Shown one piece after another: positions 23,597 through 33,977 of a DNA stretch of 64,000 nt. The position numbers and the translations under genes were made by a program. Each line of letters opens with the position of its first letter. Position 1 is the stretch's first letter. Source of the DNA: Flavobacteriales bacterium. GTDB lineage: Bacteria; Bacteroidota; Bacteroidia; Flavobacteriales_F; PHOS-HE28. Below the pieces are notes generated by a model. That model searched no databases. It had not been told where the DNA came from and saw nothing but the letters and a program-made list of their open reading frames with translations. The stretch spans positions 92,936 to 156,935 of the forward strand of contig JAEUSU010000028.1 of assembly GCA_016788635.1 (NCBI GenBank). Reading direction: 5' to 3'.

Positions 23597-24652
23597 ATGA
23601 ACCGGCACCCCAAAGCGCTTGGCGCGCTCCTTCTGATCACGGTCTTTTCCCTTGGCTGTAGCACTGACCTGGAGATCAATGCACCCTACAGGAACATAAC
23701 CGTTGTTTATGGCCTGCTTGGGCAGAAGGACGCCGACAATAACGACGTGACCCGGCACTGGGTGAAGATCAACCGGGCCTTTCTGGGTGAAGGCGATGCG
23801 TTGGTCTTCGCGAGCATTCCGGATTCCACTGAATTCACGGACGAACAGCTCGAACTGGCCCAGGTGGAGGAATATCAGGGCAGCACCCTGACGAACACCT
23901 ACACCTTGATGGACACCATCTTGAATGACCGGGTGCCCGGTGTATTCAATTATCCGGTGCACAAGATCTATTTCTTCAATGCCAGCCTGAATCCCGATCG
24001 GACGTACCGAGTAGTGGTGAAGGCCCGGGGAGAAACAACGATCGCCAACACCAACGTGGTCAAGGATTTCCAGGTGAACAATACCGATGGCAACGTCAAC
24101 GTGGCCATCAACCTCATGGGTACCACCCCGGGGACCTATGGTTTCTTTGAACTGAACTGGTCCACCGGACCGAATGGCAAACGGTACGATACCTACTACC
24201 GGTGCCGCTATGCCGAAGTTCGTGGTACAGACACCACCGAACGCAGCTTGACACGGCTCATGGCAGTTCGTGTGGCCACTGGTACGAACGGGAATGAGTC
24301 CATGGCCTCTCAGATACTCGGAGAGGACTTCTACAAATCCCTGGCGATCGACGTTACAGACGACCCCACCATCACCAAGCGGATCTTCTGGGGCATCGAT
24401 CTGCTATTCCAAGTGGCCAATGAGGATTTTCACACCTACCTCCAACTCGCCAGTCCCATAACCAGCATTGTGGAGGACCGCCCCCAGTTCACCAACGTCC
24501 AGAATGGTCAGGGCTTGGTCGCAAGCCGCCTCTTCAAGACCATCAAGGGGAAAAAGCTGAACGGAGCGTCCCTCCAGGAGCTCACTGCCGGACAGCATAC
24601 CGGAGGCCTGCTTTTCTGTGCCGGGTTCCCCAGCGACTATAGCTGCAATTAA
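23597..24652 (+). CDS. Predicted lipoprotein, unknown function
   Basis: The 351-residue product begins with a lipoprotein signal (LLLITVFSLGC, Cys21), followed by a beta-rich extracytoplasmic part. It has DLEINAPYRNITVVYGLLGQ and HWVKINRAFLGEGDA near the N-terminus, a layout seen in hypothetical lipoproteins of Flavobacteriales. No enzyme motif was found. ATG 23597 is chosen over an in-frame ATG at 23579 because the latter overlaps the promoter element. The gene stands alone: panB is divergent on the left and dnaK has its own leader on the right. Confidence 0.75.
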   Translation: MNRHPKALGALLLITVFSLGCSTDLEINAPYRNITVVYGLLGQKDADNNDVTRHWVKINRAFLGEGDALVFASIPDSTEFTDEQLELAQVEEYQGSTLTNTYTLMDTILNDRVPGVFNYPVHKIYFFNASLNPDRTYRVVVKARGETTIANTNVVKDFQVNNTDGNVNVAINLMGTTPGTYGFFELNWSTGPNGKRYDTYYRCRYAEVRGTDTTERSLTRLMAVRVATGTNGNESMASQILGEDFYKSLAIDVTDDPTITKRIFWGIDLLFQVANEDFHTYLQLASPITSIVEDRPQFTNVQNGQGLVASRLFKTIKGKKLNGASLQELTAGQHTGGLLFCAGFPSDYSCN

Positions 24653-24704
24653 GAGCGGCTGACGCTTTGGCATAGGGTAATTCCACTGATGGCCAAGCCA
24701 TCCC

Positions 24705-24717
24705 GTCATTTCTGTCA
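24705..24717 (+). promoter_or_regulatory. Paired GTCA repeat in the dnaK leader (candidate heat-shock regulatory site)
   Basis: GTCA occurs at 24705-24708 and 24714-24717, nine bases apart, 76 bases upstream of the dnaK start. No CIRCE element was seen. The assignment as a heat-shock site is a guess from position. Confidence 0.2.
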
Positions 24718-24792
24718 GTTGATGATCGGTTCCATCCGATGGCATGGACATTGACCGGCCCGGGCATCGAAAACTCCAAGAGCACTAAGACC

Positions 24793-26694
24793 ATGAGCAA
24801 GATCATCGGGATCGACCTGGGAACCACCAACAGTTGCGTGTCCGTAATGGAAGGCAATGAGCCAGTGGTGATCGCCAACAGTGAAGGCAAGCGTACCACC
24901 CCCAGTGTGGTGGCCTTTGTGGAAGGTGGCGAACGCAAAGTGGGTGACCCCGCCAAGCGTCAGGCCATCACCAATCCCAAGCAGACCATTTATTCCATCA
25001 AGCGCTTCATGGGCAACTCCTATGACGAAAGCGCCAAAGAGGCCTCCCGAGTCCCCTATACCGTGGAACGCGGTCCGAACAATACGCCCCGTGTGGCCAT
25101 CGGTGACCGCCACTACACGCCGCAGGAGATCAGTGCGATGGTCCTTCAGAAAATGAAGAAGACGGCGGAGGATTACCTGGGCACTTCTGTGACCGAGGCG
25201 GTCATCACCGTACCGGCTTATTTCAATGACGCGCAGCGCCAGGCCACCAAGGAGGCCGGTGAGATCGCCGGCTTGAAGGTGCGCCGCATCATCAACGAGC
25301 CCACAGCTGCTGCACTGGCGTACGGCTTGGACAAGAAACACAAGGACCAGAAGATCGTGGTCTTCGATTGTGGCGGTGGCACACATGATGTGAGCGTGCT
25401 GGAACTGGGTGATGGCGTGTTCGAGGTGAAAAGCACCGACGGCGACACTCACCTGGGCGGCGACGACTTCGACCAGGTGATCATCGACTGGCTGGCAGAG
25501 GAGTTCAAGGGCCAGTTCAACATTGACCTGCGCAAGGACCCCATGGCCCTGCAGCGCTTGAAGGATGCGGCTGAAAAGGCCAAGATCGAGCTGAGCTCCA
25601 CCACCAGCAGCGAGATCAATCTGCCCTACATCATGCCGGTGGACGGCATTCCGCAGCACTTGGTGCGCTCTCTGAGCCGGGCCAAATTCGAGCAATTGGC
25701 CGACAGCCTCATCAAGCGCACCATCGCCCCCTGCGAAAGCGCGCTCAAGAACGCCGGCCTGAAGACCAGCGATATTGACGAGGTGATCCTGGTGGGTGGC
25801 AGCACCCGCATCCCGGCCATCCAGGAAGCGGTGAAGAAGTTCTTCGGCAAGGAGCCCAGCAAAGGCGTGAACCCCGATGAGGTGGTGGCCGTAGGCGCCG
25901 CGATCCAAGGTGGGGTGCTCACCGGTGATGTGAAGGACGTGCTCCTGCTCGATGTGACCCCGCTCAGCCTGGGTATAGAGACCATGGGTGGCGTGATGAC
26001 CAAGCTCATCGAGGCCAACACCACGATACCCACCAAGAAGAGCGAGACCTTCAGCACAGCCAGCGACAACCAGCCCAGCGTGGAGATCCATGTTCTGCAG
26101 GGCGAACGCCCCATGGCCGCTGGCAACCGGACCATCGGCCGGTTCCACCTGGATGGGATACCGCCTGCGCCGCGTGGCGTGCCCCAGATCGAAGTGACCT
26201 TTGACATCGATGCCAATGGCATTCTGCACGTGGGCGCCAAGGACAAGGCTACCGGCAAGGAACAGAGCATCCGCATTGAGGCCAGCAGCGGCCTGAGCAA
26301 GGATGAGATCGAGAAGATGAGGAAAGAGGCCGAAGCCAACGCCGATGCCGACAAGGCCGCGCGCGAAAAGGTGGACAAGCTTAACGCAGCGGACAGCCTG
26401 ATCTTCCAGACCGAGAAGAGCCTGAAGGAATACGGTGACAAGATCCCGGCCGACAAGAAGCAGCCGATCGAAGATGCCCTCACCCGCCTGAAGGATGCCC
26501 ACCAGACGCAGGACGTGGACGGCTGCGAGAAGCTGATGGCCGAACTGAACACCGCCTTCCAGGCCGCCAGCCAGGAGATGTACAATGCGGCCCAACAGGC
26601 CCAGGCCAACGGTGGTGCGCAAGGCCACACCAGCACCACCGCCGATGCCGAGGTGACCGATGTGGACTTCGAGGAGGTGAAGGACGGCAAGTAA
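24793..26694 (+). CDS. dnaK: Molecular chaperone DnaK (Hsp70)
   Basis: The 633-residue product starts [21 protein letters not shown] and contains all Hsp70 landmarks. These are the phosphate-binding loop, [63 protein letters not shown], and the interdomain linker [20 protein letters not shown] substrate-binding domain and an acidic tail ending [11 protein letters not shown] complete it. It is the ATP-dependent folding chaperone working with DnaJ and GrpE, neither of which is in this window. Residue His replaces the more usual Phe in GGGT(F/H)D. ATG 24793 is chosen because the conserved N-terminus starts there; an upstream in-frame ATG at 24739 is not conserved. Confidence 0.98.
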   Translation: MSKIIGIDLGTTNSCVSVMEGNEPVVIANSEGKRTTPSVVAFVEGGERKVGDPAKRQAITNPKQTIYSIKRFMGNSYDESAKEASRVPYTVERGPNNTPRVAIGDRHYTPQEISAMVLQKMKKTAEDYLGTSVTEAVITVPAYFNDAQRQATKEAGEIAGLKVRRIINEPTAAALAYGLDKKHKDQKIVVFDCGGGTHDVSVLELGDGVFEVKSTDGDTHLGGDDFDQVIIDWLAEEFKGQFNIDLRKDPMALQRLKDAAEKAKIELSSTTSSEINLPYIMPVDGIPQHLVRSLSRAKFEQLADSLIKRTIAPCESALKNAGLKTSDIDEVILVGGSTRIPAIQEAVKKFFGKEPSKGVNPDEVVAVGAAIQGGVLTGDVKDVLLLDVTPLSLGIETMGGVMTKLIEANTTIPTKKSETFSTASDNQPSVEIHVLQGERPMAAGNRTIGRFHLDGIPPAPRGVPQIEVTFDIDANGILHVGAKDKATGKEQSIRIEASSGLSKDEIEKMRKEAEANADADKAAREKVDKLNAADSLIFQTEKSLKEYGDKIPADKKQPIEDALTRLKDAHQTQDVDGCEKLMAELNTAFQAASQEMYNAAQQAQANGGAQGHTSTTADAEVTDVDFEEVKDGK

Positions 26695-26726
26695 GGACCG
26701 CACCACCTGACAAAGGCAGATATGAC

Positions 26727-26750
26727 AAGCCCCGCGATATCGCGGGGCTT
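26727..26750. terminator. Convergent terminator hairpin after dnaK
   Basis: AAGCCCCGCG pairs with CGCGGGGCTT around ATAT. Only a short T stretch follows. It lies between dnaK and the convergent MORN-repeat gene. Confidence 0.7.
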
Positions 26751-26773
26751 GTTGCATGCACTATTCCGGTCGC

Positions 26774-27529
26774 TCAGCGAACGGCCTTCACCTTGCCATC
26801 CACATAGTCCTCTTCACGGACCAACATCCCTTGCTCATCCCAATAGCTCCAGGTGCCGATCCGCTGGGTGTCCATCCGACCAGGGTTGTACCGGGCCTTC
26901 CCTTTGGCACTGGGCTGCCCATTGGCATGGTACTCGGCAAGGTCGAAGGTCACCGTGCGTTTATCCACCAAGCTCATGGTACTGACGGGTCTGCCATCCT
27001 CGGTGAACAAGTTCATCTTCAGGTAGTAGGGGTTTTCACGATGTTTCACCTCCTCATACCGGACACGGCCATTGGTGTGAAACTCTGTGAACTCAAGGGG
27101 CACTCCGTTCCAATACCGGGTCTCCTGATGCATGGTGCCATCCGGCCAAAATTTCTTTAGTGTGCTTTTCACGGCATCTGACGACTTGAACTCCCGCTCC
27201 AGTTGACCATTCGGGTGGTAGTTCCGGTATACTGTCAGTTGCCCGGCATCGTAATATCCACGGTGTTTCAGGGTACCGCCCTGGTAACGGTCCTCCACCC
27301 AACCGATGCATGGATGGGCCCCGCACAAGCGGACGGAATCGCCGCCGGTAATTTGATTCAGGTGTTCATAGGCGTCCAACCCACCCCTTGCCGCCTCAAA
27401 GTCCGCCAAGCCACCTGCCCCCGCCATGGTCAGGGCATCGCCGGGCACCTGGCCCTTCGCGTGTAGCGCTGAACCCAGGGCGAGCATCAGGAAAGTAATG
27501 GCCCAAGTCGATACCCGGCATGTTCGCAT
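26774..27529 (-). CDS. Exported MORN-like repeat (YwqK-type) protein
   Basis: The 251-residue product has a signal peptide ([17 protein letters not shown]) and then repeated short units of the MORN_2 pattern. Examples are [67 protein letters not shown] and [22 protein letters not shown]. Databases often call such proteins 'YwqK family antitoxin', but there is no toxin gene beside it and no evidence for that role. The repeats form beta-hairpin stacks and are usually surface or periplasmic in Bacteroidota. The start at 27529 gives a good signal peptide. It is transcribed divergently from the giant T9SS gene at 27718. Confidence 0.8.
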   Translation of the reverse strand: MRTCRVSTWAITFLMLALGSALHAKGQVPGDALTMAGAGGLADFEAARGGLDAYEHLNQITGGDSVRLCGAHPCIGWVEDRYQGGTLKHRGYYDAGQLTVYRNYHPNGQLEREFKSSDAVKSTLKKFWPDGTMHQETRYWNGVPLEFTEFHTNGRVRYEEVKHRENPYYLKMNLFTEDGRPVSTMSLVDKRTVTFDLAEYHANGQPSAKGKARYNPGRMDTQRIGTWSYWDEQGMLVREEDYVDGKVKAVR

Positions 27530-27671
27530 GGGCGGTGCATACGGCTGCTCTTGTTACAGGTTACCGGCTCCCCAAGGAACCGGTTAACGGGCTCTCCGGT
27601 ACGCCACCCAAACAAACCGGTTGCCTGCGTGTGAAGATCTATTTCACTTGCGCTTGGCGTGGGTATGGCAA

Positions 27672-27679
27672 TACATTCG
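27672..27679 (+). promoter_or_regulatory. -7-like element TACATTCG upstream of the first giant T9SS gene
   Basis: It is a TAnnTTCG form, 38 bases before ATG 27718, in the divergent gap with the MORN-repeat gene. Confidence 0.3.
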
Positions 27680-27717
27680 ATCGTCCAACAACTGTCCTTA
27701 CCCAACTCAATCTGGCA

Positions 27718-30700
27718 ATGGCTCCATTTTTCAGCTCCTTGCACCGGGGTTCGCTCCTCAATGCGCTGGTCTTGGTCTTGGTCTCGGTCTTCTGGGGATG
27801 TGAGACTTCCTTGTTCGCGCAAACGACGATCGCGACGAACTTTGCCAATAACAACGGCAGTTCGATCGTAACCTTCAACTTCCAGAACACGAACGCCGAT
27901 CCGATCCAGATCACGAACCTGGCCTCTGTCTCCGGAACCACCGGAAGTAAGACCGCCAATTTGTGGATGAAGACATCACCGATCACTGGCACGCCCACAC
28001 CGTTCAACGCTGGAAATGGTTGGAATATCGTTCATACGCAAACATTCACAACTACTGCCAACACCTCTACCAATGTGCCCGAACCAATGCTCTCGGGCAT
28101 GAGCGTCGTCGTGCCTGCGGGCTCAACATATGGCTTTTGTTTGGAATTCGTGAGCGGGGGTTTACGTTACTCCACCATTACCGCAGGTGTCTATACTTTC
28201 TCCGGGGGTGGCTGCAACCTGATATCCGGTGATAACGTGGGGTTTGGTGGTACGCTTACCAGTACGATCGCGCTTCGCGGCTTCATTGGTAGTGTGACCT
28301 TCGTGAGCCTTGGAGCTTGTTCAGGTACACCGATCGGTGGTACCACGGCGACCAGTGGACTTTGTTTCACAGGCACTTTTCCACTTAGCGTGAATGGGTC
28401 TACGAATGCCAATGGCTTGACCTATCAGTGGGAATCATCTCCGGATAACATTATCTATACGCCGATCCCCGGTGCCACTGGAAATACTCATGTGGGCGGC
28501 CCGATCGCAACACCCACATGGTTCCGCAGGGTGATCACCTGCACCAATAGCGGCCTATCCGCCATTTCCACGCCTTTGCAGATAAACCCAGGGACGCTCA
28601 CCGTTGGCTGCTACTGTACCTCCACTGCAACCAGCGCTGCGGATGAGGATATCTTAAGCGTCACTTTCGGCTCCATGGTAAATACATCAAGTTGTGGTGT
28701 GGTTGCGCCTGGTCCAGGGTCTGTGGCATCCATGTACTCGAACTTCTCCACGGCGGTCCCGGCACCCAGTGTTAGCCCCGGAAATGTGGTGCCCTTCTCG
28801 GTGCAGATCGGCACATGCGGCGGCAACTTTACGAACCGTACCAGCATTTGGATAGATTGGAACAGGAACGGTTTGCTCACCGATCCTGGAGAGGAGGTCT
28901 TCACCGGCGCTCCTTTCACAAGCGGACCCAACGTTCAGTCCGGCAACATCACGGTTCCCATCTCAGCATCGTCAGGTCTCACGCTGATGCGCGTGGTGAA
29001 TGTGGAGACAAGCGGCGCCGTGCTTCCCTGTGGCACGTATTCATGGGGTGAAACGGAGGACTATTTCATCAATATCGTTCCCGCCGCCCCCTGCGTGAAC
29101 CCACCCACCCCTGGCACAGCGTCGGCATCGGCCTCCAGCGTGTGTCCTGGGACCAACGTGCTTTTCAGTGTCACAGGCAACACCTTTGGTACGGGACAGA
29201 CCTACCAATGGGAATACAGTCCCACGAACACCATCTTCTCTCCCATTTCTGGCGCTACGAGCCCGTTCTATTCGGTGGCCATCAACGCAGGCACGGTAGG
29301 ATGGTATCGCCTTGCCTTGACCTGCGGTGCCACGGTCACCACCAACGCCGTGCAGGTGACGAATAGCAACTTCCTGGACTGCTATTGCACATCGAATGCC
29401 ACCAGCGCAGCGGACGAGGACATCTTTAACGTGACATTCGGTGCATTGAACAACAGCAGCACCTGTGCCACACTGGCTCCTGGCCCGGGTTCCATCCTGA
29501 ACATGTATTCCAATTACAAGACATTGGCCCCGGTCACCGTGGTACTGGGTGATCTTGTTCCTTTCTCCGTTCAGGTGGGTACCTGTGGAGGCAACTTCAC
29601 CAATCGCACAAGCATTTTTGTGGACTGGAACCGAAATGGTCAACTCACTGATCCTGGTGAGACGATCTTCGCCGGAACAGCTGTTGCGGGACCTAATACA
29701 CAGACTGGTTCTTTGGTGGTACCGGTTGCCGCAGGCATAGGTCTTACACTCTTGCGTGTGGTTACTGTGGAGACGAGTGGCGTGGTGAATCCATGCGGCA
29801 CTTACACCTGGGGCGAGACTGAGGATTACCTCATCAATGTCGTGGCGCCCGGCCCCTGCTTGAACCCACCAACACCCGGAACAGCGTCCGCTTCGGGTTC
29901 CACAGTGTGCCCAGGAACGAACGTAACATTCAGTGTTAGCGGTAATAGTTTCGGTACAGGTCAGACTTATCAATGGCAATTCTCCCCGGATAATGGCATC
30001 ACGCCTTGGGTGAATGTGCCGGGAGCCACCAGCGTATTTTACTCCGCACCCATGAACACCGCTGGTTGGTACCGCTTGGAATTGATTTGCAATGCGGGCA
30101 CACCGTCATATACGAACTCTGTGCAGATCACGATCAGCTCGTTCGTGAACTGCTATTGTAGTTCTACGGCGACCAGTGCAGCTGACACCGAGATGTGGAA
30201 CGTGACACTTGGAACACTCAATAACACATCCACCTGTGCTTCGATCGCTCCGGGTCCTGGGTCTGTGCAGAACATGTACTCGAACTATACGACTTCTGTT
30301 CCAGCACCGGTGTTGAACCAGGCGATCGGACAGAGCATCTCTGTGACCGTTGGCCAGTGTGGAGCTGGCAACTTCTTCAGCAAGGTCGCGGTATTCATTG
30401 ACTGGAACCAGAATGGGGTCTTCTCCGATCCTGGTGAGCTCGTAGTGGATGGCCCCTATCAGCAGACGGTAGCATCCTCATATATACTGAACGCAAGCTT
30501 CACGGTTCCGGTCGGCCCCAATACAGGTCTTACCCGGATGCGCGTGATCGTTGCGGAAACCAGTCTGCCAATTTCACCCTGCGGGACCTACACCTGGGGG
30601 GAAACGGAGGACTACTTGGTGAATATTGGCCCACCGCCGACCTGCCTGCCGCCAAGTACTGTTGCTGTGACCACCACCGGCCCGACCAGTGGTTCGGTGA

Positions 30701-33700
30701 ACATCACCTGCACAGCCTGCACCGGCAACTTCTATGTGGAATATGGTGCGCCTGGTTTCGTGCCCGGCACTCAGAACACAGCGGGCGGGGGTACCCTGCT
30801 GGGTCCTTTCCTCAACACGGATTTCCCGATCGCATTGACCGGCTTGGTGTCGAACACAACCTACGGGGTACGTGTCCGCCGGGATTGTGGTGCAGGCGAC
30901 TGGAGCCCAAACAGCACCCAGCAGGTCTTCACTACTGCGTTGACATGCGGTGACACGTACGTTGACCAGGGTGGTATTGCGAATCCCTATCCGAATTTCG
31001 CCAACCACCTGGTCACCATTTGCCCGAACATCCCGAACGCCTCGGTGATGGTGGTCTTCTCCTCCTTCGATACGGAGACCAGTTTTGACCCGATGTATGT
31101 GTTCAATGGTCCATCGACAGCCTCGCCTATGATCGCGTCCACGAACGGGCTGCCCTTGGACATACCCAACCTGCCTGTCAACTATGGGGCGGGTGGTTGG
31201 TGGGGAACGACCGCACCGAACAACATCGCACCCAACACCGTGCTCGCCACGAATCCGAGCGGATGCCTTACGTTCCACTTCGTGTCAGATGACGTTGTTC
31301 AGAATCCGGGTTGGGTGGCTTCTGTCAACTGCATTACACTGAACAACACCTGCGCGGACGCGCAAACGGTGACGTGCAACTCATCCACCTTCGGCTTCAC
31401 CGGAGCAGGGGCGACAAACCTGCCGCCAGATGCCTGTCCTTTCAATGGAGCCATATCAAATGGCGGTACCAGTTGGTTCAAGTATATCGCCGGCAACACC
31501 GGGGAGGTGACGGCCAGTGTTTGCGGTACGGCATCCTGGAACACACGAATTTCAGTTTTCCGTGCGCTATCGGATTGTAACAGCCTGCAGTGCTGGGCCT
31601 TGAATGACGACACCCCGGGTTGCGCGAATGGCACCTCTGAATTGAGTTTCCCAACGACCGCCGGAGACACGTATTACATCGTGGTGCATGGGGTTGGCAC
31701 TGCCAGTGGCACGTACTCACTGGTGTTGTTGTGCAATGCATCCTGCGGATCACCGGTCCCTAATGAGACTTGTACAGGAGCCTTAGGCCTCACCGGTGCG
31801 TTGCTGGGTAGCGGCACCATGGTAACCTATGATAACACCTGTGCCTACTCGGATGGTACACCCTCCTGCGGTGGTGCATCCCCGACGCAGGGCCTTTGGT
31901 TCAATTTCAACAGCGGCACCAAGACCGAAATGGAGTTGACCTTGCACACCAACTACGAGAACAGTTCCTTCACCGCAACGGGTATCAGCTATGCCGTATA
32001 TGATGGCGCATGTACGTCGGCAAGCGCTACCGGCGAGTTGACCTGCGTGACGAATGGTGCGGGTGCCAACACCATCAGCGGGCTTACTCCCGGCGGAAGC
32101 TACAAGCTGCTGGTTTACAATACCGGCGGTATCGGCGTGCAAGGCACATTCGGTTTGAACCTGGAGTTCCGGCCGGACTTCGATGCCTTGATCGAGTCTA
32201 TTGTTGCCCCTAACGGGCTGATCTGTGGCACCTTGGTGAACCCGGTGGTGATCCTGCGTAACAATGGTCTGGTCACCCTTACCACCGTGCGTATATACTA
32301 CAATGTGGATGGCGGTCCGGACCAGATCTATCAGTGGAACGGCTCGTTGGCGTCAGGTGCAACGGTGCAAGTTGCATTGCCACCGATCAGCGCCGCAGCA
32401 GGCACACATTTATTGAATGCACGTACCGAGCAGCCCAACAACCAGCCGGATGAGATACCGGGGAATGATGGAACCTCAGGTGGTTTCAATAACACGGGCC
32501 AACCTGTACGCGTGGTTATCCGCACGGACAACTTTGGCAACCAGATCGGGTGGGACATCATTGATGGCTTCGGGTTCCCTGTTGCCAGTGGTGGCTTGAG
32601 CACCTTCCCGACGGTGCCGTACGGCAACAACACTCTTTACACGGAAACTTTCTGCCTACCCACCACCTTCGGCAGTTGCTACAGCATGTTCCTCTATGAC
32701 ATCAACGGGGATGGCATGTGCTGCGCCAACGGCAACGGCTTCTGGGAGATCCAGGACCCGGTCCTGGACCGGCTGATCCTGCGTGATCTGTTCGCCAGCT
32801 CCCCGAACGGTTCGGCATCACCAACCTGGACCCCGGCCTCACCCGGTTACGTGAATGGCCACGAGTTCTGCCTGCCCATGGGTCCGGCGGATATCGAGGA
32901 CGCACGTTGCAACATCTTCACCTACACCATGCTGTCCAAGGTGTTCTCCACACCTGTAGCCGGTGCTACGAACTACCAGTTCGAGTTCACCGATCCGGAC
33001 GCTGGCTTCCGCCGTCGCATCGCCGTACCGCGCAACTGGGTGCAATTCAGCGAGCTTACCGGCACGAATCCCTTGATCCCAGGTGTGGTGTACTTCGCCC
33101 GTGTGCGCGTGGACCAAGGCTCGCCTGGTTTCAACGACGACAACTTCGGTGCAGGCTGCGACATGGGCATCACCGGTGCACCCAACTGCACCTCGCTCAT
33201 CAACCAGCTCACCCTGCCCACCCACAGCTGCAACGTGGTGAAGTCCTTCGGCTTCAGCGACAAGATCTGGACTTACCCCGTGGTGGGTGCCACCAACTAC
33301 CGCTTCCGCTTCACCAATGCGGGAGAGGGATACCAGCGTGTGGTGGGCCGCACGAACTACGTGTGCCCCCTGAACTGGCTGAACCAGCCTCTGGTGAACG
33401 GCAGCACCTACCAGGTGGACGTGGAAGTGCGTGTGAGCGGAGTGTGGAGCGGCTACTGTGGTGGTGTGTGCACGGTGACCATTGCCAACCCCACCGCCCA
33501 AGGTGGTCGCGTGGCCGACGGCCTTTCCACCGACCAGGTGGAGCTGTGGCCCAATCCGGTGAGCGATGGCCAGGTGAACCTGCGCATTCTAGGCCTTACC
33601 GACCGTGAGCAGCAGATCAATGTGGACGTGTTCGACCTGTACGGCAAGCGTGTGCTGGTCAAGCACTTCGAGAACAGCGGCGAGTTGTTCAACACCGTGC

Positions 33701-33792
33701 TTGACCTGGGCCGCGACATCGCCGCCGGCATGTACCAGGTGAACATCACGGTGAACGACCACACCTACACCGAGCGCCTCAGCGTGCAGTAA
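27718..33792 (+). CDS. Giant GEVED/CUB-like multidomain surface protein, T9SS type A
   Basis: The 2024-residue product has a signal peptide ending SLFAQ and an N-terminal beta domain. Three Ig-like/GEVED units follow (about 201-452, 457-711, 713-971), each GEVED ending in (W)GETEDY. After these come an FN3-like domain (975-1075), a CUB-like domain (1077-1206), two pre-peptidase-C-like domains (1209-1341, 1347-1483), a CARDB-like domain (1485-1595) and a further beta domain. A tandem C-terminal pair of related domains (about 1730-1935) and a type A T9SS sorting domain (1937-2024, VELWPNPVSDGQVNL) complete it. No catalytic residues were recognised, so it is probably an adhesin or structural surface protein. 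ATG 27718 is preferred because the signal peptide starts there. The C-terminal 294 residues differ from the next gene's product at only four positions. Confidence 0.85.
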   Translation: MAPFFSSLHRGSLLNALVLVLVSVFWGCETSLFAQTTIATNFANNNGSSIVTFNFQNTNADPIQITNLASVSGTTGSKTANLWMKTSPITGTPTPFNAGNGWNIVHTQTFTTTANTSTNVPEPMLSGMSVVVPAGSTYGFCLEFVSGGLRYSTITAGVYTFSGGGCNLISGDNVGFGGTLTSTIALRGFIGSVTFVSLGACSGTPIGGTTATSGLCFTGTFPLSVNGSTNANGLTYQWESSPDNIIYTPIPGATGNTHVGGPIATPTWFRRVITCTNSGLSAISTPLQINPGTLTVGCYCTSTATSAADEDILSVTFGSMVNTSSCGVVAPGPGSVASMYSNFSTAVPAPSVSPGNVVPFSVQIGTCGGNFTNRTSIWIDWNRNGLLTDPGEEVFTGAPFTSGPNVQSGNITVPISASSGLTLMRVVNVETSGAVLPCGTYSWGETEDYFINIVPAAPCVNPPTPGTASASASSVCPGTNVLFSVTGNTFGTGQTYQWEYSPTNTIFSPISGATSPFYSVAINAGTVGWYRLALTCGATVTTNAVQVTNSNFLDCYCTSNATSAADEDIFNVTFGALNNSSTCATLAPGPGSILNMYSNYKTLAPVTVVLGDLVPFSVQVGTCGGNFTNRTSIFVDWNRNGQLTDPGETIFAGTAVAGPNTQTGSLVVPVAAGIGLTLLRVVTVETSGVVNPCGTYTWGETEDYLINVVAPGPCLNPPTPGTASASGSTVCPGTNVTFSVSGNSFGTGQTYQWQFSPDNGITPWVNVPGATSVFYSAPMNTAGWYRLELICNAGTPSYTNSVQITISSFVNCYCSSTATSAADTEMWNVTLGTLNNTSTCASIAPGPGSVQNMYSNYTTSVPAPVLNQAIGQSISVTVGQCGAGNFFSKVAVFIDWNQNGVFSDPGELVVDGPYQQTVASSYILNASFTVPVGPNTGLTRMRVIVAETSLPISPCGTYTWGETEDYLVNIGPPPTCLPPSTVAVTTTGPTSGSVNITCTACTGNFYVEYGAPGFVPGTQNTAGGGTLLGPFLNTDFPIALTGLVSNTTYGVRVRRDCGAGDWSPNSTQQVFTTALTCGDTYVDQGGIANPYPNFANHLVTICPNIPNASVMVVFSSFDTETSFDPMYVFNGPSTASPMIASTNGLPLDIPNLPVNYGAGGWWGTTAPNNIAPNTVLATNPSGCLTFHFVSDDVVQNPGWVASVNCITLNNTCADAQTVTCNSSTFGFTGAGATNLPPDACPFNGAISNGGTSWFKYIAGNTGEVTASVCGTASWNTRISVFRALSDCNSLQCWALNDDTPGCANGTSELSFPTTAGDTYYIVVHGVGTASGTYSLVLLCNASCGSPVPNETCTGALGLTGALLGSGTMVTYDNTCAYSDGTPSCGGASPTQGLWFNFNSGTKTEMELTLHTNYENSSFTATGISYAVYDGACTSASATGELTCVTNGAGANTISGLTPGGSYKLLVYNTGGIGVQGTFGLNLEFRPDFDALIESIVAPNGLICGTLVNPVVILRNNGLVTLTTVRIYYNVDGGPDQIYQWNGSLASGATVQVALPPISAAAGTHLLNARTEQPNNQPDEIPGNDGTSGGFNNTGQPVRVVIRTDNFGNQIGWDIIDGFGFPVASGGLSTFPTVPYGNNTLYTETFCLPTTFGSCYSMFLYDINGDGMCCANGNGFWEIQDPVLDRLILRDLFASSPNGSASPTWTPASPGYVNGHEFCLPMGPADIEDARCNIFTYTMLSKVFSTPVAGATNYQFEFTDPDAGFRRRIAVPRNWVQFSELTGTNPLIPGVVYFARVRVDQGSPGFNDDNFGAGCDMGITGAPNCTSLINQLTLPTHSCNVVKSFGFSDKIWTYPVVGATNYRFRFTNAGEGYQRVVGRTNYVCPLNWLNQPLVNGSTYQVDVEVRVSGVWSGYCGGVCTVTIANPTAQGGRVADGLSTDQVELWPNPVSDGQVNLRILGLTDREQQINVDVFDLYGKRVLVKHFENSGELFNTVLDLGRDIAAGMYQVNITVNDHTYTERLSVQ
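32905..33792 (+). repeat. Near-identical 3' segment shared with 39021-39908 (copy 1)
   Basis: The last 888 bases of the first giant gene match the last 888 bases of the second with only scattered, mostly synonymous differences and no gaps. Both genes end at the same codon, LSVQ-stop. Confidence 0.9.
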
Positions 33793-33811
33793 CCATAGCA
33801 TCCCGATCCGG

Positions 33812-33847
33812 GAAGGGCGGGAAAGGCAAGAGCCTTTCCCGCCCTTC
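33812..33847 (+). terminator. Strong hairpin after the first giant T9SS gene
   Basis: A 16-base perfect stem (GAAGGGCGGGAAAGGC with its complement) surrounds a short loop, 20 bases after the stop. It lacks a long T-run, so termination may be partial. Confidence 0.6.
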
Positions 33848-33899
33848 TGTCAACCGCACTAGGTTTTCAACAATTCCCAGAGGGTATTTCGACACCCAC

Positions 33900-33929
33900 T
33901 TGCTTTCAAAGTCGGCGCCGCCTACTTTG
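33900..33929 (+). promoter_or_regulatory. Promoter of the second giant T9SS gene
   Basis: TTG at 33900-33902 and TACTTTG at 33923-33929 are separated by 20 bases, fitting the Bacteroidota -33/-7 layout. ATG 33978 lies 48 bases downstream. Confidence 0.5.
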
Positions 33930-33977
33930 CACCACTTCCCATTCAAACCACACCCACCCCATAGTTCGCTGACACCC

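Noticed and set aside
24715..26757. 680-residue open frame antisense to dnaK
   Set aside because: It is a reflection of strong codon bias in dnaK; long antisense frames on dnaK are a known artefact.
26774..27529. YwqK 'antitoxin' as part of a toxin-antitoxin system
   Set aside because: The name is inherited from database labels; the protein is exported, has only MORN-like repeats, and no toxin gene is adjacent.
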